64,000 nucleotides of DNA from positions 1 to 64,000 of IMG/VR virus record IMGVR_UViG_3300007511_001999; one strand, written 5' to 3'. The stretch is from a virus. Shown piece by piece: positions 22,101-28,944 of this stretch (position 1 is its first letter; each line of letters starts with the position of its first letter). Position numbers and translations under genes: made by a program. The notes under the pieces were generated by a model, which had not been told where the DNA came from, did not search any database, and worked only from the letters and a program-made list of their open reading frames with translations.

Positions 22101-25100
22101 AGACGCCGTGGTCATGAGAATGTTCTTGATGTTTATGGGGCGCTTGGCATGTTCTCCTCGCGGCAGGTTTGCTTTGGGTCTGTCATAAAGGTTTGTAGTG
22201 CCGCCAGCTGTGTCCAACTCAGGATACTGCGGCGAGACCACCTGTAGATGGCCCGAGGATGCCTTCCAGGGGCTTCCGGTGTTGGAGCCCGTGAACTCGT
22301 AGCCCATTTGCACTCGGAAGCCTTCAGGGCGATTCACGCGGCTGTCAAGGCCATTGAAGTTGTTGGCCATGGTGAGCGGATCGGAAATACTGTCGGGGGA
22401 TCCAGATTGGTTCAGTTCAATATGACGGTGCTGTCGGCCTCCAACAAACTTCTCAGTAAAGGGCCCCTGCATTGGAACATCTGTCTGATCTGAGGCAAGG
22501 TCAGCATGCATGTTAGTGATGATTGTACTGCCAGTAAAGTTCGACATCTCGCTTGATAGAGCATCACTAATAGATGAGCTGTACAGACTAAAGGGTGCAA
22601 CCGTGGCGCCGTCGGCGTCTCTCTCATACACTTCATAACTTGCTGACTGGACTCCCATTCCAAATCCATAACGAACTTTCTGAGATGGGAAGTACTCATC
22701 TGATGAGCTTATCAGACTCTCTACGTCTGCAGACTTGGCGACCATGATATCGCTTGGTACCGCGCCATAGGTTCCCTGACCCACTGTGGGGCCCGCTGGC
22801 GCCGTCGCCTCATACACGACACCCTTGCGCTGGCTTGGGTGTCTAGCAACGCCTCCTAGAACCACAGAGCCTCCTCCGCTGAATCGGTAGGGGCGCCCTA
22901 GGGTTCGGTTGTTGGAAGACTTGATGGCGTTAAGGAGGACCTCTCTGTCGGCATCAACATTGTCAGGAGTAGCAAAGGCTGGCAGATCTCTCCCAGCCCG
23001 GTTCTGCCACCAAACTGATTTACTGTTCTGGGCGGGGCCATTATAGTTGGCAATAAAGTCAGGTGAGTCAGCCTCAATATCTGACGCCGAATCAAAGTTC
23101 GTAGGAGTCCCGTCGCGACCGCCGACTTCATCGGCTAAAGCGCCGGCGCCGGTATAAGTGTCGTCCAAACCATTGCCCAGTTTCCACCACGATAAGAGAT
23201 TTGATTGGCAAGTACTTGTGCTTAATTTAACTCGATCGCCGCCGCCATAAATTTCGGTTACTTCGGCAGAAGAAAGCTCTTTGTCCCACACAGCGAAGTC
23301 GCAGTAATTACCTGCGGCCTCCTGCGAGCCGGTGCGAACTCCTATGGTAGAAACGGCACTGTTGATGGCTTCGGGGGCGGATGCGGGGGTGGCATATGCT
23401 GGGTTAGTGTTGTTAACTCCATTAATATAAACTTTAATAACTCCATATTCTGTCTCGCCTGTGTCGACATCGCCATCAAATGTTACAGTAATGTGAGTCC
23501 AAACACCGACAGCAACGACAGCAGATGAGCGGACAGAACTTACGTTATTAGACGAATTTGAGGCCAATATCGATCCATCACTGGTAGTATAGAGGAAGAC
23601 GCTCCTCTTCCCCGTACCGAAAGAATACAAATATGGGTTTGCTGGAGTCGACAAAGAGCCTCCGCGCTTATACCAAAAAGAAACACTATATGGTTTTGCA
23701 GCATCTCCGGCACCTCCTATGAGAGGCTCCCAGACGCTAGCGCCATTCCCAATATCCACATATTCATCGGTGCCGTCGAAAAGCAAAGAAAGGGGAGTGG
23801 GGGTTGTAGATCCCAAGGGGGCATGGTCATATTTCCAACTATTAAGCACCGAAGTATTTGGCATGCCAGTAACTCGTTTTGTAGGCGCCTGTGCTGATTC
23901 AATGCCAGTGCCCTGAGCGTCATTGATAATAGAGTTAACAGTAATTGGCGTGGCGACAGTTCCAATTGATCCTGTTATATCTGGATCGGACTGGGCCAAG
24001 AACGGGAACTTGTTCTGATATTTACTCCTCTCTAAAATGTGACTTTCAATCAAAGTTCGAATGTTGGGATCAAAATCCAACGAAATAGGAGCCAACTGTC
24101 CGAGGAGAACGCTGAGGGCTCCATCGATCCATTTATAATACTCAAAGAACTTTTCAAAGTCTATCTCGCTATTGGAGACGCCTTCAAAGAAGCGTTGACG
24201 CAAGAGCTTAAGTCCCTTGTACTCGCCTCTATAACGATTAACCGGGGCGCCTATAATGGTGTTTAAGTCTGTAAGAGTTGCAAAGTAATTGATCATCTGA
24301 TCAGAAATTGACTGTTGCATACTCTTCTCAAACGCCAAGAAATAGTTAAGTGGCCGTGAGTCACGCGTGAACTCAACCTGATCCTGTTGCGACAGGACTG
24401 TGATCATGTCCGATGACTCTAGAGATTCGGGCAGATTCTGCTTGGATGCCACCACATATTCCTTGTCAACAACAGTGCTGGTACTAGCGGAAAAGTTCGA
24501 ACCAGAACCTGGGTGCTGATAATAAAGTATGTTTCCAAGCCAATCGTTCCTAGTTGATGCCATAGTTGCAGAACCAGAAGACAAATCAGCGACGCGGAAG
24601 CTGCCGGCAGCAGAGGATCCGGTATTCTGGTTGAAGTCCCAGTTCAACATTAATGTGTTGATACGTGGAAGGTCACCGTAGCTAGCGGTGGCTTGGAATG
24701 GGAACGCATAGAGCCCTGTGTCAGCGAGACCATAATTGGTGGGGTCGAGGGCGTGAGCTTTGATTGTCTCCTGGCTGAGCTTGTCGAGCCACAATCGGCA
24801 CGAGCCAATCTTAGCATCACAGCGCTGAAGGACAGTCCCTGTCATGTTCGTGCGGTGGGCGCCAACGAATGCTCGACGAGAACCAGTTATAAAGGCTGCT
24901 CCAGGGGCGGTTGCCGTGCCTGTCACATTGAAGCTATTAACAACCACACCAGCGTCAACATTGACTCCTTGGAATTCAATATCATAGTCAGCTATGGGCG
25001 CGGTAGGCACATATGCTGTCCAAGGATAACGAGAGGGGCTAATCTTAACAGCAAAGTTCCACTGGTTATTATCATAAACATCATAATACATCGAACTCGT

Positions 25101-27383
25101 AAGAGTTGGTACCTTGCCGCCGGCGCTACTCTTCAGGATAAAGGTGACATTAGGAGAGTCCTTTGTTTCCCTAACAGCATAAACCTGGAAGTTTGTTGCA
25201 TCATCTGTGGGAAATGCTGTATCTGTCTGAGCGTTTTCTGAGCCGGCGGTGTCTGACGACTGTGCTGTCGTGGCGTGTACACCAAAGAGAGAGCACGAAA
25301 TGATATTTGTGTCCTGGTAGAAGTCGTGACTTTGATCAAACTTCTCAGGAAATAGAACGTCTGCCTCCATGGTAAAGGCAAACCCGCCAGTTAAATTGGT
25401 GCTCGAAGAAATAAAACCATAAGTGTTTGTGGCATCGCCCGGGTCGCGGAACTGGAAAACGTTAGCATCCATGCTACGAATGGAATTAAAGTTGACATAC
25501 TTTTTACCATATGACTGGTTTTTTCGGTTTGTCGTAAAATCAAACTCTGCATTATTAGCATACATGTTGATCTTGATTAGCTCATCATCAATGCCGAAAC
25601 ATCGAATCAAATTCCTAAATGATTTTTCAGTTCCCTTTGTCTTATAGATGTAGGATAAATTGTTGTAAATGTTCTGATAAATCTGATTCTTAATCTCTGT
25701 AATATTCTTTTCAAATACACGATCTTCGCTGCGGTCACCGAGTTTTTCGAGTACTGTCGCGTCAACAAACAGTTCCGGAGACACAAGACCCGTAGACATA
25801 AGAAGTCGTTCTGAAAAAACACTAACCTTGTCTGAGCCACTTACATAGTTGATATCCTTGAGTTTATTTAGTGACTCGATCTGTAGATGAAGAGTATCCA
25901 GATAGCTCGCCATGATCTGAGTTACGTTATGAAGTTGAGATCCACGCTCGACATCCTCTTCTGTTATCCAGGCAGGGATGGATTTATAGATAGAGGCAGC
26001 ATTTGAGGCATCATGGTCAGAACCAGACTGAATAAGGCCTGCTCGAAGAGCAACCACCGCGGGATCAAAGGAATAAATAATCGGATCTTCAAATTCTTTA
26101 ATCGCAGCGCTTGAAGAAATGATGGCCGAGCCAGTGTTACGTGAGTCGCTAGTATACCCAGTCCAGGCTCCGTTTGATACACGGCCAGAATAATCCAAAA
26201 CATTGTTGTCAATCGAACTCGTGCCAGTAATGCCCTCGTTAAATTTATAATAAACGCCTAAAGTAGTGTTTGCTACCTCTGTAGTGTCTTTAAATGTCTG
26301 TGGATCAGAGTTAACACCACCGCCAACTTGTGTAAACCAGAAGCGGCCAACATCTTGGCTACTTCGCTGAGTTTTCCAGTATCGGAACTCATCTAAAGAC
26401 GCAGAGAGCTTGCCTGCGTATTGGGCGCCTCCGCCAAGAGTGGTTGCTAGGGCACCTAGTGTGGCCTGCATCGCACCAGTTACTTCATTAAGGGCGTCGC
26501 TGCCAAGAGTAGACTCCTGATTGAGAGCCCCATCAATATAGACTCTGCTAGTAATGCCAGCTGTGGCATTTTTAAAGGAGAACGCATAGTGGTGCCATGT
26601 TGAGTCCGCTATGGTGACCGCACTACCGATTGAACTCTCACTTACTCCGTCAGATCCCGAAAGCAGGGTCGCAGTGAAGACTGCGGCGCCTTCGTTTGAG
26701 GAATTTAGCGCCAAAGACAGTCGTCCATAGTGGGCCAATCCCTCAGTGGCGCCATTCCACATGTCGAAGATCACCTCTTTGGTGGTCAATGAAGACGCAT
26801 ATGCATCCTTCTTCATCCAGAATTCTACAGTAACCCCATCACCAGACAGATCATATTTAAGATTCGATGTTCTGTTGGAGCCGGTATCATAAAAGTTAGA
26901 CCCAGTAAACTGAAGGTTGAGTGGCGACATACCATCCGGATTTGGATGCGGGCCGCCCTTAAAATAAATGTATTCTAAAGTATTGGGGAGACCATAACCA
27001 TTACCAAGCGAGCCGTTTCTGGTTCCCCATCCGCCGGCAGACATCAGGCCATAGCCGGTGCGGCGCGGGTAAAGGTTATTTAGAATATAGAGATCTATCT
27101 CTGTGGATTCATTTTCCCATTTAAGTCGTTCGCGAAGGGAGCCATCATATGGATAGGTCTTGTAAATCCGATCTAGGGATTCACCATAATATTTCTCAGC
27201 TGAGCCATAGCGAGCAAAATTAGAGGCAGTTGTATAATCGACCGCAGGAATAAACCTGCGCTCTTTTATAATATCTTGTTTTTGATATTCGGCAGACTCA
27301 ATTGCAGATCCAACCTCATCTGCTGATTGGTTGGAAAGTGACTTGAGTGTTTGCGCTTTTTCAAAAAGATGTTTAAAGCTCAT
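13185..27383 (-). CDS. Giant 4732-residue virion protein with multiple LamG-like modules
   Basis: A single uninterrupted frame encodes 4732 residues (roughly 500 kDa), nearly a quarter of the window. The first 150 residues and the segment near residues 1090-1140 ('PNIRTLIESHILERSKY') look like a conserved virion-attachment part. At least six concanavalin/laminin-G-like modules follow at about residues 170-345, 1200-1410, 1825-2025, 2225-2445, 2558-2765 and 2955-3250, with a divergent one near 630-880. Each has a WHH/WYH strand, an IYVDG or YINGV strand, a 'SAAEVT.LY' segment and usually a terminal SWWPLG-like motif. Residues 3300-4732 show no such repeats. Such modules usually bind glycans, so this is probably a huge tail-fibre-like or baseplate-linked adhesin. 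It follows the gp25-gp6-DNRLRE run. Size and integrity of the frame argue against an assembly artefact. Confidence 0.8.
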   Translation of the reverse strand: MSFKHLFEKAQTLKSLSNQSADEVGSAIESAEYQKQDIIKERRFIPAVDYTTASNFARYGSAEKYYGESLDRIYKTYPYDGSLRERLKWENESTEIDLYILNNLYPRRTGYGLMSAGGWGTRNGSLGNGYGLPNTLEYIYFKGGPHPNPDGMSPLNLQFTGSNFYDTGSNRTSNLKYDLSGDGVTVEFWMKKDAYASSLTTKEVIFDMWNGATEGLAHYGRLSLALNSSNEGAAVFTATLLSGSDGVSESSIGSAVTIADSTWHHYAFSFKNATAGITSRVYIDGALNQESTLGSDALNEVTGAMQATLGALATTLGGGAQYAGKLSASLDEFRYWKTQRSSQDVGRFWFTQVGGGVNSDPQTFKDTTEVANTTLGVYYKFNEGITGTSSIDNNVLDYSGRVSNGAWTGYTSDSRNTGSAIISSSAAIKEFEDPIIYSFDPAVVALRAGLIQSGSDHDASNAASIYKSIPAWITEEDVERGSQLHNVTQIMASYLDTLHLQIESLNKLKDINYVSGSDKVSVFSERLLMSTGLVSPELFVDATVLEKLGDRSEDRVFEKNITEIKNQIYQNIYNNLSYIYKTKGTEKSFRNLIRCFGIDDELIKINMYANNAEFDFTTNRKNQSYGKKYVNFNSIRSMDANVFQFRDPGDATNTYGFISSSTNLTGGFAFTMEADVLFPEKFDQSHDFYQDTNIISCSLFGVHATTAQSSDTAGSENAQTDTAFPTDDATNFQVYAVRETKDSPNVTFILKSSAGGKVPTLTSSMYYDVYDNNQWNFAVKISPSRYPWTAYVPTAPIADYDIEFQGVNVDAGVVVNSFNVTGTATAPGAAFITGSRRAFVGAHRTNMTGTVLQRCDAKIGSCRLWLDKLSQETIKAHALDPTNYGLADTGLYAFPFQATASYGDLPRINTLMLNWDFNQNTGSSAAGSFRVADLSSGSATMASTRNDWLGNILYYQHPGSGSNFSASTSTVVDKEYVVASKQNLPESLESSDMITVLSQQDQVEFTRDSRPLNYFLAFEKSMQQSISDQMINYFATLTDLNTIIGAPVNRYRGEYKGLKLLRQRFFEGVSNSEIDFEKFFEYYKWIDGALSVLLGQLAPISLDFDPNIRTLIESHILERSKYQNKFPFLAQSDPDITGSIGTVATPITVNSIINDAQGTGIESAQAPTKRVTGMPNTSVLNSWKYDHAPLGSTTPTPLSLLFDGTDEYVDIGNGASVWEPLIGGAGDAAKPYSVSFWYKRGGSLSTPANPYLYSFGTGKRSVFLYTTSDGSILASNSSNNVSSVRSSAVVAVGVWTHITVTFDGDVDTGETEYGVIKVYINGVNNTNPAYATPASAPEAINSAVSTIGVRTGSQEAAGNYCDFAVWDKELSSAEVTEIYGGGDRVKLSTSTCQSNLLSWWKLGNGLDDTYTGAGALADEVGGRDGTPTNFDSASDIEADSPDFIANYNGPAQNSKSVWWQNRAGRDLPAFATPDNVDADREVLLNAIKSSNNRTLGRPYRFSGGGSVVLGGVARHPSQRKGVVYEATAPAGPTVGQGTYGAVPSDIMVAKSADVESLISSSDEYFPSQKVRYGFGMGVQSASYEVYERDADGATVAPFSLYSSSISDALSSEMSNFTGSTIITNMHADLASDQTDVPMQGPFTEKFVGGRQHRHIELNQSGSPDSISDPLTMANNFNGLDSRVNRPEGFRVQMGYEFTGSNTGSPWKASSGHLQVVSPQYPELDTAGGTTNLYDRPKANLPRGEHAKRPINIKNILMTTASLSQSMSGTIDHNRIGNYTKNYEVIQTAGRSQNDPYFREGTFTFAPNPETPATRGRTVLMDPPTKSIYFDGSDDYATFGTVAAWEPIVGGGVASQKAFTVSMWIKPTTAFVNGEYIWTFGVYGTGFRRLIYYGTTGKLECTTGAANFARTTSNVVALNTWHHVVVTFAGGALAVPQIYVDGTLASTSTANSTPGAALSTHGFTLSANGGGLGTADGEHYMCDPAVWGRALSAAEVTTLYGEGRRINIVELVGDGLVSWWPLGDGKAILGDAVDTYNGTIHSANSSSWDGTATNLASTAITTDSPMVGGWGPTTNPSGTLDYALPIRTGSNSNQTVIVNRFSAPGGYDVSSQGYMDPAHEEFSVYNALPYRNRTVIDYGIPTSASAPASASIVAPLDQIDHPRGLNQLSTLHCGPFGADSAFGELSLSASQAGNSDGILGDGIVTSASFHKTQRNTKKRLKFTQETRSLWFNNADSDQLKLGGWNSAAWSNLIGGAGSNAESFSVSFWILCTDTTVANGQSIIGDGTSSGNNKRAIYLFNSDDTIRFGINGTQDGVVKSSAITQDRWHHVVCTFAGGDPGGSGTDDYMNIYLDGALDTTVVQQLNGPTDIYTGTTGNIWLGYFANGVDPIASSGYFQGNLSNLAIWDVELSAAEVSRIYNHHQLYDLSKMKIDNLAVWWRFSDSSIWKKPDDGVINHRDSFNIYNVAPKAAKFFNAGVGCDLIAADGFDGYGTYQSLIPASPSTWPIVTGSLYDNLFEQHGVPNADRNYAWVTASLEADVPFYGFDQKIPAPGQTDTPWYIGNKSANWNSANYGLEDADEYARDKWNALIGGPVGAAKAYSYSMWIRPTTMVDSIPKFVSWGGFARYLEIYGAGLPAPLRAYNGPVMGGNYRASSTSLSADTWYHVVVTYEGVYEGNPPNIYINGALDNGAGAATSDPAGFGVYGMSVGASEVNTMDYRGHMCDLAVWTKALSAGEASTIYNNGVRFNLKASNAPDRLVAWWPLGSDPEDISTEDGPLAFYDEVSRQKLVGIWGSGPPIDSSEAPSAELPLYGFYKNTVPKVPEISAYVEPGLQSTSGTIVPGLYPFQGRPSGTYGAAADTATSMNQLYEPPYSSLIDSASVNIAGFAYSPQAMRYANLDTHTLEPPAFQVNRKSLRISGSTLGMDPSGLRGQGPNFVCGEKKQWAQYNAPTAYSASANGLGNSVGPNSAWTVSTWFKILYSGSFANAAGETGSHATASAGQTWPGNSQSHGGALDALRESAPVMALWSWPAESATGLSFSPPAQLLFWPRVQPGTNSSSSVASWVPELVISGGNGNIGTTAPGTDLRAAATKASMWITASSWDLKTGVGGPFLPHTWYHLAVSYDGTDPSCMLAGGFNRDYSAVKMYVNGVSMLNNGQITSGALLNPSSGNSGLTFPAPQGQGPVVLGNAGNNHIGYPFNGLVNELQVYNKALSTTEVTELYNRRGTLLGGFTAESNLTNWYRMGNAGSRATNVFIEDVKGGAHAINTGLTGSDMINPAGEIVSDYLGVWAHPVTGAWGAKYGSGSNEYRFISGSRLSDSFVTFNHAMLNLNGPYQHPSWKQVRTEEHPVARRLRRANRISIADPPPMVPQFVAGGTNAINFLRAKSSNTSIDYVEQPIDTRYRPFVAAFEDRSESPDRGNNVSLQVSYGNNIGYFSNNGLNNRLSLRPDTRSNQAFNEVQDYIDKTGDADIAVYASYGERVYPRSVNAYQTRVRTRADYSTENVWNKSRVLRSGKFLNSQGMIDYSMPNAPATGTVLSAFENLLGYVYNSYLGAKATTVMAMDPSPWPLDAPQKYTLLTSSTGLGSGTYSPVVGQPGQNTASIAQVVSGALPAIITGSVPFALFSGENQLGKDVSSLTENMILAGTGSGGGELQNTYSYFFSAMAGGSIFTAMSNSCRPAASYIRPLPETPARIQGTYPLATAQLVPANYTLMGFHPWVAPLQEDLDPYRPYQDYAENLRLAGKDCSIVPEYRISEHLETYLGNEFTEPATDGFLAKLGNLLDLTGSSLDSSTKDFYSVYATTDFLELFRVVDNDLRGPRGKSEDDNIVRHGTTLQATAFTSFLPYKGFYPAERTVKLSSYFSQSMGSLLPGTRSSPDFADARGGTVAPAATPNETLSRILLEPLFSPGILFNTIKSGIAVGNYVIRNTASNPGDLKQAQYCDSYEFAALGALGIAAKRPGSETFGAASVSASAWASAGETPNQQHWGILEGYSEFNFNSSASYQSSSVNSASFACLNVGHSASAGIKAFMPVRYRAQARDDYNTLWTSATGSRFGYYLQKIPFDAIRRPQDYLSARALASGSDVAEAPDWLGGVLANTASSTAAEPEGGLGAGWLYDTGVSMSSSIAASVRVPQSLFGFSSPSGGYDASGSLYDTMMVGTLKNQSQNKIRWNGNVINPIYNLAIDNFLCETVNFFQDGLTSFVSKEEEAFKPVKKNKYYGMRVLLERSADDVGNPTFGMYSRASAFGTPLALSGSRGSGITFSHLTPPYYNGAAYADIVFQAPYSDRPALQDIVSKANVVYSRRIESNLQLSPSGTQASASCIGFVTGSDLKRDHDYVQMQLSASVNIFDKILAIPEGTNQQKVQWVIQTKFETPMFDFYDTPCLPHPTSSAHRRATAGPIDVTSSTAPFQIRGMWHQYGRVPEANKGVFLGVQDLPETYYSDQLGQEIQVESLRDIVGFGSGESKRVGELSTSKTVREAVLVVPFRIARGEREFIKLPPTSIFERSSALAERARSRERMQRVDFWEEHLGRYNRQVELLERYILPPTLDFLINRSVRPIFFDAFEFTETFSSKDLQNMWQNLPPESNQKMRRQSSTINISDFFTDQIFGRTDIQWLVFKVKQRATKDYDILSKRGLTKDIPLVPSSIESPYSFNWPYDYFSLVELLKIDENVEYVSRGAGATPWEDPPPPPRLGASPGSDTTGQSRFVGDYTEAEATAVLNDLNNNQES
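17640..23790 (-). repeat. Five tandem LamG/concanavalin-like modules inside the giant gene
   Basis: At the protein level, five similar modules occupy approximately 23150-23790, 21310-21910, 20050-20720, 19090-19710 and 17640-18520. They share an 'YSVSFW/FTVSMW' strand, 'TWHHVVVTF' or variants, a 'CDFAVWDKELSSAEVT' type segment and a closing 'SWWPLG' type motif. The DNA copies have diverged, so this is an old duplication of a domain, not a recent DNA repeat. Edges are estimates. Confidence 0.7.
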
Positions 27384-27390
27384 ATCCTAA

Positions 27391-28944
27391 TTATTCGTCA
27401 ACCCTAAATTTAAACGTTTCGGGTTGCTCGACCCATGTTGCTATACTACCATTATAATAAGAGAATTTAATCCCATACATGTATCCGGCCTCCAGTTCCA
27501 GCATATCTAAATCAAAATAGTTGCCGCTTACGTCGTAGGACAAGTATGTTGAATACTCACTTCCAGTACCATATGGAAGCACCTCATAATTGTCAATCAT
27601 TCGCAAAATACGATAAGACGCACTTTCAATAATTTCCGTAGGATTAACGTTAGTGGCCACCGTATAAATGGTGGGACTCCAATTCTTATCTCGTACAAAT
27701 GTTCGGAAGCGCACCTTTTGGTTCCTTCGGTATGAAGGCTGAAGATTTTTGATAGAAGTAACTCTTTCAAATGTTGGGGCGCCCTCAAAGTTGCGGTAAG
27801 TTTTAGTAGTGAAGGAGCCGGTTTTATACTGAACAGAACCTGTCGGTAGCGACGACCATACATCAAACATTTTAGAGGGCGCACCATTAGCCGATGAAGA
27901 GGTCATACAGATAGATGCCGTGTATATTCCTGTACTAACGAGGCCGCCTGTAACACAAACAGCGTTGCCGGCGCCGGCGCCAGAGAGGGCTTGAATCCCA
28001 GATGGTTTTGTGTTCCCGGCGTTTCCTGAGAAAAGAGAAACATATAGAAGGTTGCTGGTAAGGTTTGGAATATTTGTAAGTTGACCGCGAACATAGTTAT
28101 ACAAGTACAGAGTATTGAGGTTATCCGTGGCTGGGGCCGCAGAGCTACTGTAGTAAAATGAGCCCCTCTCATCAGTGACGCGGGAATCCCAACGTGCTTC
28201 GATCCATGGACGTTTATAAAAGTACTCACTTGAACGCGCGAAGAACTTCTTGGTATAGTATGAGGTCTCTGCTCCGCCGGTATTTTGTAAAACACCATTA
28301 GCATAGGCTGCGGCTGTATACGCCTCCTGGCTTGAAGTTAAGAAAATGCCTAGGCCATAGTTGGGAATATGTTTCGAGGTTCCGGATGTTTGCATCCATC
28401 TCTCAATAGTTGGGGTAATATTGATTTCTAGATCTTCATAGCCTTGCTCGAATGTCTGACGGTATACGGGTGAGTCGGACGACTCGTTATCGTCCCGATA
28501 GTCCCCACCGTTGTTGGCCCAAGCCACAGTAGTAGATGCTGACATCCAGTTAGATTTTCCTGCGTCTGAATATTCATCCATGTCGAGGCCGGTGCCTTCG
28601 GCCCATGAGCGCGAAACGGCGGCTACAACCAAGGTAAAGTCCTGCGGGAGGGTCCAAGGATGCTTGGCGTTGCTCATCTTAAGGAAAAAGTTAACACTTC
28701 CGGAGGCCGGGATTCTCCCAGCGGTTCGGTCGGCCGCAACAGTGGTAATGGGGAACTGAATGAGCGCTCTCGATAGCTCTTGGGTCTGCCCGGTGGTCGA
28801 GGCAGAACTCTGACCATAGATTGAAAAGATTTCTACCGAGTCAGCATAGCCCATGTTAGAGCCAGTACCTCTATTACTTAGGTTCGCCTTGAAAGCATTT
28901 GTAATGGTAGTGTCAGCGCTAGCCGTATATCTCTTAAAGCCCAT
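27391..28944 (-). CDS. Tail protein with DNRLRE-like beta-sandwich domain
   Basis: A 517-residue virion protein. Residues 1-215 resemble the DNRLRE domain of surface and carbohydrate-associated proteins. There is an early 'ADTTITNAF...NRGTG' segment, a 'SRALIQFPI' strand, a 'SRSWAEGTG' motif, a 'VAWANNGGDY' loop and an 'INITPTIERWM' ending. All five landmarks occur in the expected order. The C-terminal 300 residues are beta-rich and not recognised. The gene lies directly between the gp6-like gene and the giant LamG gene, overlapping the former by one base. In T4 the genes following gp6 code for further wedge proteins, so a baseplate-periphery role is plausible but inferred. Confidence 0.6.
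   Translation of the reverse strand: MGFKRYTASADTTITNAFKANLSNRGTGSNMGYADSVEIFSIYGQSSASTTGQTQELSRALIQFPITTVAADRTAGRIPASGSVNFFLKMSNAKHPWTLPQDFTLVVAAVSRSWAEGTGLDMDEYSDAGKSNWMSASTTVAWANNGGDYRDDNESSDSPVYRQTFEQGYEDLEINITPTIERWMQTSGTSKHIPNYGLGIFLTSSQEAYTAAAYANGVLQNTGGAETSYYTKKFFARSSEYFYKRPWIEARWDSRVTDERGSFYYSSSAAPATDNLNTLYLYNYVRGQLTNIPNLTSNLLYVSLFSGNAGNTKPSGIQALSGAGAGNAVCVTGGLVSTGIYTASICMTSSSANGAPSKMFDVWSSLPTGSVQYKTGSFTTKTYRNFEGAPTFERVTSIKNLQPSYRRNQKVRFRTFVRDKNWSPTIYTVATNVNPTEIIESASYRILRMIDNYEVLPYGTGSEYSTYLSYDVSGNYFDLDMLELEAGYMYGIKFSYYNGSIATWVEQPETFKFRVDE

Noticed and set aside
24693-25241. A 182-codon plus-strand frame
   Set aside because: It lies wholly inside the giant LamG gene on the other strand, with Cys/Ile-rich composition typical of a shadow frame.
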